A stretch of 64,000 nucleotides of DNA from Budorcas taxicolor (taxonomy: Eukaryota; Chordata; Mammalia; Artiodactyla; Bovidae), in contig NW_026291482.1 in assembly GCF_023091745.1 (NCBI RefSeq), forward strand, positions 1,798,001 to 1,862,000, given 5' to 3'. Below, in pieces: positions 59,901-64,000 of the stretch. The notes under the pieces were generated by a model. It was given only the letters and a program-made list of their open reading frames with translations, ran no database searches and had not been told where the DNA came from. Numbering within the stretch: position 1 is the stretch's first letter; every line of letters begins with the position of its first letter. The translations under genes were made by a program, and so were the position numbers.

Positions 59901-62900
59901 CTCGCCCAGGGCAGAGCAGCCACACGCCAGCAACTCTGCCAGATCGGGCCTCTGAGCAGAGCTGGAGCTCTGCCGTACTGGAGGCTCACTGGGCTCCGCC
60001 CAAGGAGTGATTGCAGACGCACGCAGCTGCGCTGCCTCCTCTTCTCCCGCGGAGGCTCGCTTCCCGCATGCTGTGCACTAGGCTTCCAGGCGGGGGCGCC
60101 CCGCGCCTCCTACAGGTCTTGCCTCAGGGGCTGCTTCCCTTGAGCTGGGGCTGCCGGCGGGAGCCCAGACACGCAGGGGCAGGCCCCACCACCTGCACAC
60201 GTCTCTGCTGGGGAGCAGAGCGCTAGGGATATGACGTCTGTCAGGCACCTTCTGGGCGCCCACGGAGTCAGCCTCCAGGTGTGTGGGGCTGCAGACCACA
60301 GCCAGGGGACCTGGGAGCCTTGTGCTCTCCGTGCGGCGCTGAGTCTGGGCGGCCAAGCGAGCGCTGGAGGAGCCCTGCACTTGCCCTCCCCTCCCCTCTA
60401 AGAGAGGCCTCACTGCTGGAGGGCTTGGCAGTGTGCAAGACACCGGCTCCTAAGCCTTCCCCACGGACGCCTGGGGCCTAGATGCAAAGGCAAGGCAGGA
60501 GTGGAGCTGAGGCCAGGAAGGCGCCAGTGGCCTCTCCCAGCATCGCGCAGCCTGCTCCTTCCTGGGCAGCAAGCCTAGCAGCGAGGCAAGCCTGGGCAAG
60601 TCTCGCCCAGGGCAGAGCAGCCTCGCGCAAGGCACTTGACTGGATCCGGCCTCTGAGCAGAGCTGGAGCTCTGCCGTACTGGAGGCACACTCGGCTCGGC
60701 CCAAGCAGGGATGGCAGCTGCACCTGGCTTGGCTCCCTCGACTCTTCCCAAGGAGGCTCCCTTCCAAGCGTACTCTGCACTTGGCTTCCAGGCAGGACTC
60801 CCCGCGCCTCCTGCCAGTCTTGGCACAGGGGCTGCTTCCCCTGAGCTGAGGCTGTGGGCGGCAGCCCAGACACGCAGGGGCAGGCCCCAACCACCTGCCC
60901 ACGTCTCTGCTGGTGGGGAGAGCACTAGGGAAATGACGTCTGTCAGGCACCTTCTGGGCGCTCACGGAGTCAGCCTCCGGGTGTGTGGGGCTGCAGACCA
61001 CAGCCAGGGGCCCTGGGAGCCTGGGGCTCTCCGTGCTGTGCTGAGTCTGGGCGGCCAAGCGACCGCTGGAGGAGCCCTGCACTTGCCATTCCCTTCCCTA
61101 TGACAGAGCTCTCACGGCTGGAGGGCTTGGCAGCGTGCAACCCACCGGCCCCTAAGCCCTCCGCAAGGACGCCTGGGGACTAGGTGCAAAGGCAAGGCAG
61201 GAGTGGAGCTGAGGCCAGGAAGGCGCCAGGAGCGTCTGCCTGTCTGGCGCAGCCTGCTCCTTCCCGGGCAGGAAGCCTAGCAACGAGGCAAGTCTGGGCA
61301 AGGCTCGCCCAGGGCAGAGCAGCCACACGCCAGCAACTCTGCCAGATCGGGCCTCTGAGCAGAGCTGGAGCTCTGCCGTACTGGAGGCTCACTGGGCTCC
61401 GCCCAAGGAGTTATTGCAGACGCACGCAGCTGCGCTGCCTCCTCTTCTCCCGAGGAGGCTCGCTTCCCGCATGCTGTGCACTAGGCTTCCAGGCGGGGGC
61501 GCCCCGCGCCTCCTACAGGTCTTGCCTCAGGGGCTGCTTCCCTTGAGCTGGGGCTGCCGGCGGGAGCCCAGACACGCAGGGGCAGGCCCCACCACCTGCA
61601 CACGTCTCTGCTGGGGAGCAGAGCGCTAGGGACATGACGTCTGTCAGGCACCTTCTGGGCGCCCACGGAGTCAGCCACCGGGTGTGTGGGGCTGCAGACC
61701 ACAGCCAGGGGACCTGGGAGCCTTGTGCTCTCCGTGCGGCGCTGAGTCTGGGCGGCCAAGCGAGCGCTGGAGGAGCCCTGCACTTGCCCTCCCCTCCCCT
61801 CTAAGAGAGGCCTCACTGCTGGAGGGCTTGGCAGTGTGCAAGCCACCGGCTCCTAAGCCTTCCCCACGGACGCCTGGGGCCTAGATGCAAAGGCAAGGCA
61901 GGAGTGGAGCTGAGGCCAGGAAGGCGCCAGTGGCCTCTCCCAGCATCGCGCAGCCTGCTCCTTCCTGGGCAGCAAGCCTAGCAGCGAGGCAAGCCTGGGC
62001 AAGTCTCGCCCAGGGCAGAGCAGCCTCGCGCAAGGCACTTGACTGGATCCGGCCTCTGAGCAGAGCTGGAGCTCTGCCGTACTGGAGGCACACTCGGCTC
62101 GGCCCAAGCAGGGATGGCAGCTGCACCTGGCTTGGCTCCCTCGACTCTTCCCAAGGAGGCTCCCTTCCAAGCGTACTCTGCACTTGGCTTCCAGGCAGGA
62201 CTCCCCGCGCCTCCTGCCAGTCTTGGCACAGGGGCTGCTTCCCCTGAGCTGAGGCTGTGGGCGGCAGCCCAGACACGCAGGGGCAGGCCCCAACCACCTG
62301 CCCACGTCTCTGCTGGTGGGGAGAGCACTAGGGAAATGACGTCTGTCAGGCACCTTCTGGGCGCTCACGGAGTCAGCCTCCGGGTGTGTGGGGCTGCAGA
62401 CCACAGCCAGGGGCCCTGGGAGCCTGGGGCTCTCCGTGCTGTGCTGAGTCTGGGCGGCCAAGCGAGCGCTGGAGGAGCCCTGCACTTGCCATTCCCTTCC
62501 CTATGACAGAGCTCTCACGGCTGCAGGGCTTGGCAGCGTGCAACCCACCGGCCCCTAAGCCCTCCGCAAGGACGCCTGGGGACTAGGTGCAAAGGCAAGG
62601 CAGGAGTGGAGCTGAGGCCAGGAAGGCGCCAGGAGCGTCTGCCTGTCTGGCGCAGCCTGCTCCTTCCCGGGCAGGAAGCCTAGCAGCGAGGCAAGTCTGG
62701 GCAAGGCTCGCCCAGGGCAGAGCAGCCTCACGCCAGCAACTCTGCCAGATCGGGCCTCTGAGCAGAGCTGGAGCTCTGCCGTACTGGAGGCTCACTGGGC
62801 TCCGCCCAAGGAGTGATTGCAGACGCACGCAGCTGCGCTGCCTCCTCTTCTCCCGAGGAGGCTCGCTTCCCGCATGCTGTGCACTAGGCTTCCAGGCGGG

Positions 62901-64000
62901 GGCGCCCCGCGCCTCCTACAGGTCTTGCCTCAGGGGCTGCTTCCCTTGAGCTGGGGCTGCCGGCGGGAGCCCAGACACGCAGGGGCAGGCCCCACCACCT
63001 GCACACGTCTCTGCTGGGGAGCAGAGCGCTAGGGACATGACGTCTGTCAGGCACCTTCTGGGCGCCCACGGAGTCAGCCTCCGGGTGTGTGGGGCTGCAG
63101 ACCACAGCCAGGGGACCTGGGAGCCTTGTGCTCTCCGTGCGGCGCTGAGTCTGGGCGGCCAAGCGAGCGCTGGAGGAGCCCTGCACTTGCCCTCCCCTCC
63201 CCTCGACGAGAGGCCTCACTGCTGGAGGGCTTGGCAGTGTGCAAGCCACCGGCTCCTAAGCCTTCCCCACGGACGCCTGGGGCCTAGATGCAAAGGCAAG
63301 GCAGGAGTGGAGCTGAGGCCAGGAAGGCGCCAGTGGCCTCTCCCAGCATCGCGCAGCCTGCTCCTTCCTGGGCAGCAAGCCTAGCAGCGAGGCAAGCCTG
63401 GGCAAGTCTCGCCCAGGGCAGAGCAGCCTCGCGCAAGGCACTTGACTGGATCCGGCCTCTGAGCAGAGCTGGAGCTCTGCCGTACTGGAGGCACACTCGG
63501 CTCGGCCCAAGCAGGGATGGCAGCTGCACCTGGCTTGGCTCCCTCGACTCTTCCCAAGGAGGCTCCCTTCCAAGCGTACTCTGCACTTGGCTTCCAGGCA
63601 GGACTCCCCGCGCCTCCTGCCAGTCTTGGCACAGGGGCTGCTTCCCCTGAGCTGAGGCTGTGGGCGGCAGCCCAGACACGCAGGGGCAGGCCCCAACCAC
63701 CTGCCCACGTCTCTGCTGGTGGGGAGAGCACTAGGGAAATGACGTCTGTCAGGCACCTTCTGGGCGCTCACGGAGTCAGCCTCCGGGTGTGTGGGGCTGC
63801 AGACCACAGCCAGGGGCCCTGGGAGCCTGGGGCTCTCCGTGCTGTGCTGAGTCTGGGCGGCCAAGCGAGCGCTGGAGGAGCCCTGCACTTGCCATTCCCT
63901 TCCCTATGACAGAGCTCTCACGGCTGGAGGGCTTGGCAGCGTGCAACCCACCAGCCCCTAAGCCCTCCGCAAGGACGCCTGGGGACTAGGTGCAAAGGCA
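56976..64000. repeat. Second copy of the 16.85-kb super-repeat, cut by the window end
   Basis: From 57127 onward this region repeats 40274 onward at a constant offset of 16,853 bp. It includes the one-base deletion (CCCAGG at 57194), T at 57248, T at 57325, A at 60440, T at 61412 and A at 61677. I found about six differences over ~6.9 kb, at 60050, 61063, 61469, 63953, 63982 and possibly others I missed, so identity is about 99.9 percent. Upstream of 57041 the sequence follows the 1406-bp block instead: 57040 is C, where 40187 is T. The switch therefore lies within 57041-57126. The 90th monomer begins at 63990. Confidence 0.88.

Larger units (their letters stand above)
1441..64000. repeat. 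GC-rich satellite array: ~701-bp monomers in 1403-bp A/B dimers
   Basis: The whole region is one head-to-tail satellite array in a single orientation. Using the conserved TGCAAAGGCA anchor as monomer start, there are 89 complete monomers from 1538, and a 90th begins at 63990. Two monomer families alternate. A starts with a GGAGCGTCTGCCTGTC block and ends with CCTCCCCTCCCCTC followed by TAAGAGAGGCC-type sequence. B starts with GTGGCCTCTCCCAGCATCG and ends with CATTCCCTTCCCTATGACAG. Dimer lengths of 1402, 1403, 1404 and 1406 bp are explained by a few small indels. The array is roughly two-thirds G+C by eye and CpG-containing. Unit length and composition match what is known of pecoran (bovid and cervid) satellite II, but I could not compare sequences. 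No promoter or transcript evidence is visible. Confidence 0.97.

Noticed and set aside
1441..64000. CRISPR array or bacterial repeat region
   Set aside because: The repeats are ~701-bp units without unique spacers, the flank carries vertebrate-type telomere variants, and there are no bacterial genes or ribosome binding sites.
1441..64000. CENP-B box, which would suggest a centromeric function
   Set aside because: I looked for the essential TTCG....A..CGGG pattern on both strands of the A and B units and did not find it. Centromeric identity can therefore not be argued from the sequence.
1441..64000. Ribosomal DNA intergenic spacer
   Set aside because: The GC-rich repeats and length could fit, but no rRNA coding sequence or Sal-box-like terminator is visible and the unit alternates in two families typical of satellites.

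Overview
The window is a eukaryotic, most likely mammalian, heterochromatic locus. It contains one long GC-rich tandem satellite array and the edge where that array meets single-copy DNA. I found no protein-coding gene, RNA gene or mobile-element gene that I can support. Reading frames of 60 to 265 codons recur in nearly every repeat unit. They overlap on both strands and break or shift with every small indel, so I treat them as a by-product of a stop-poor, GC-rich repeat.

Layout. Positions 1-1213 are AT-rich and not recognisably repetitive. About 1214-1404 is a degenerate telomere-like tract, with G-rich TTAGGG, TCAGGG, TGAGGG, TAAGGG and TTGGGG variants on the + strand. A short transition follows, and satellite homology starts near 1441 and runs to the window end. 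The array has 89 complete monomers of about 701-702 bp (first anchor 1538; the 90th begins at 63990). The first four or five monomers are divergent and chimeric. From 4344 the array settles into a dimeric higher-order repeat (HOR) of an A monomer (about 701 bp) and a B monomer (about 702 bp), period 1403 bp. There is one phase break, a trimer at 11359-13462 containing a B/A hybrid monomer, followed by 36 regular dimers.

Super-repeats are layered on the dimer. A 4209-bp (three-dimer) tandem duplication covers about 12.5-20.9 kb. A 2806-bp (two-dimer) duplication covers about 20.9-25.4 kb. A block of six nearly identical 1406-bp dimers occupies 48540-56975 and alternates with a 2812-bp period. 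After this block, 57127-64000 repeats 40274-47147 at an offset of exactly 16,853 bp, with about six differences seen. This implies a 16.85-kb super-repeat that is cut off by the window end.

Interpretation. The A/B hybrid, the exit from the 1406 block and two reciprocal marker recombinants all switch inside overlapping intervals of the monomer, with a common core at offsets +120 to +140. That is 35-55 bp before an 18-bp perfect dyad conserved in almost all monomers. This is the signature expected of unequal crossover and gene conversion homogenising a satellite. The ~0.7-kb unit, high GC, PstI/BamHI ladder pattern and telomere-like edge fit the pecoran (bovid/cervid) satellite II class. That assignment rests on unit length and composition, not on a sequence comparison, and remains tentative.
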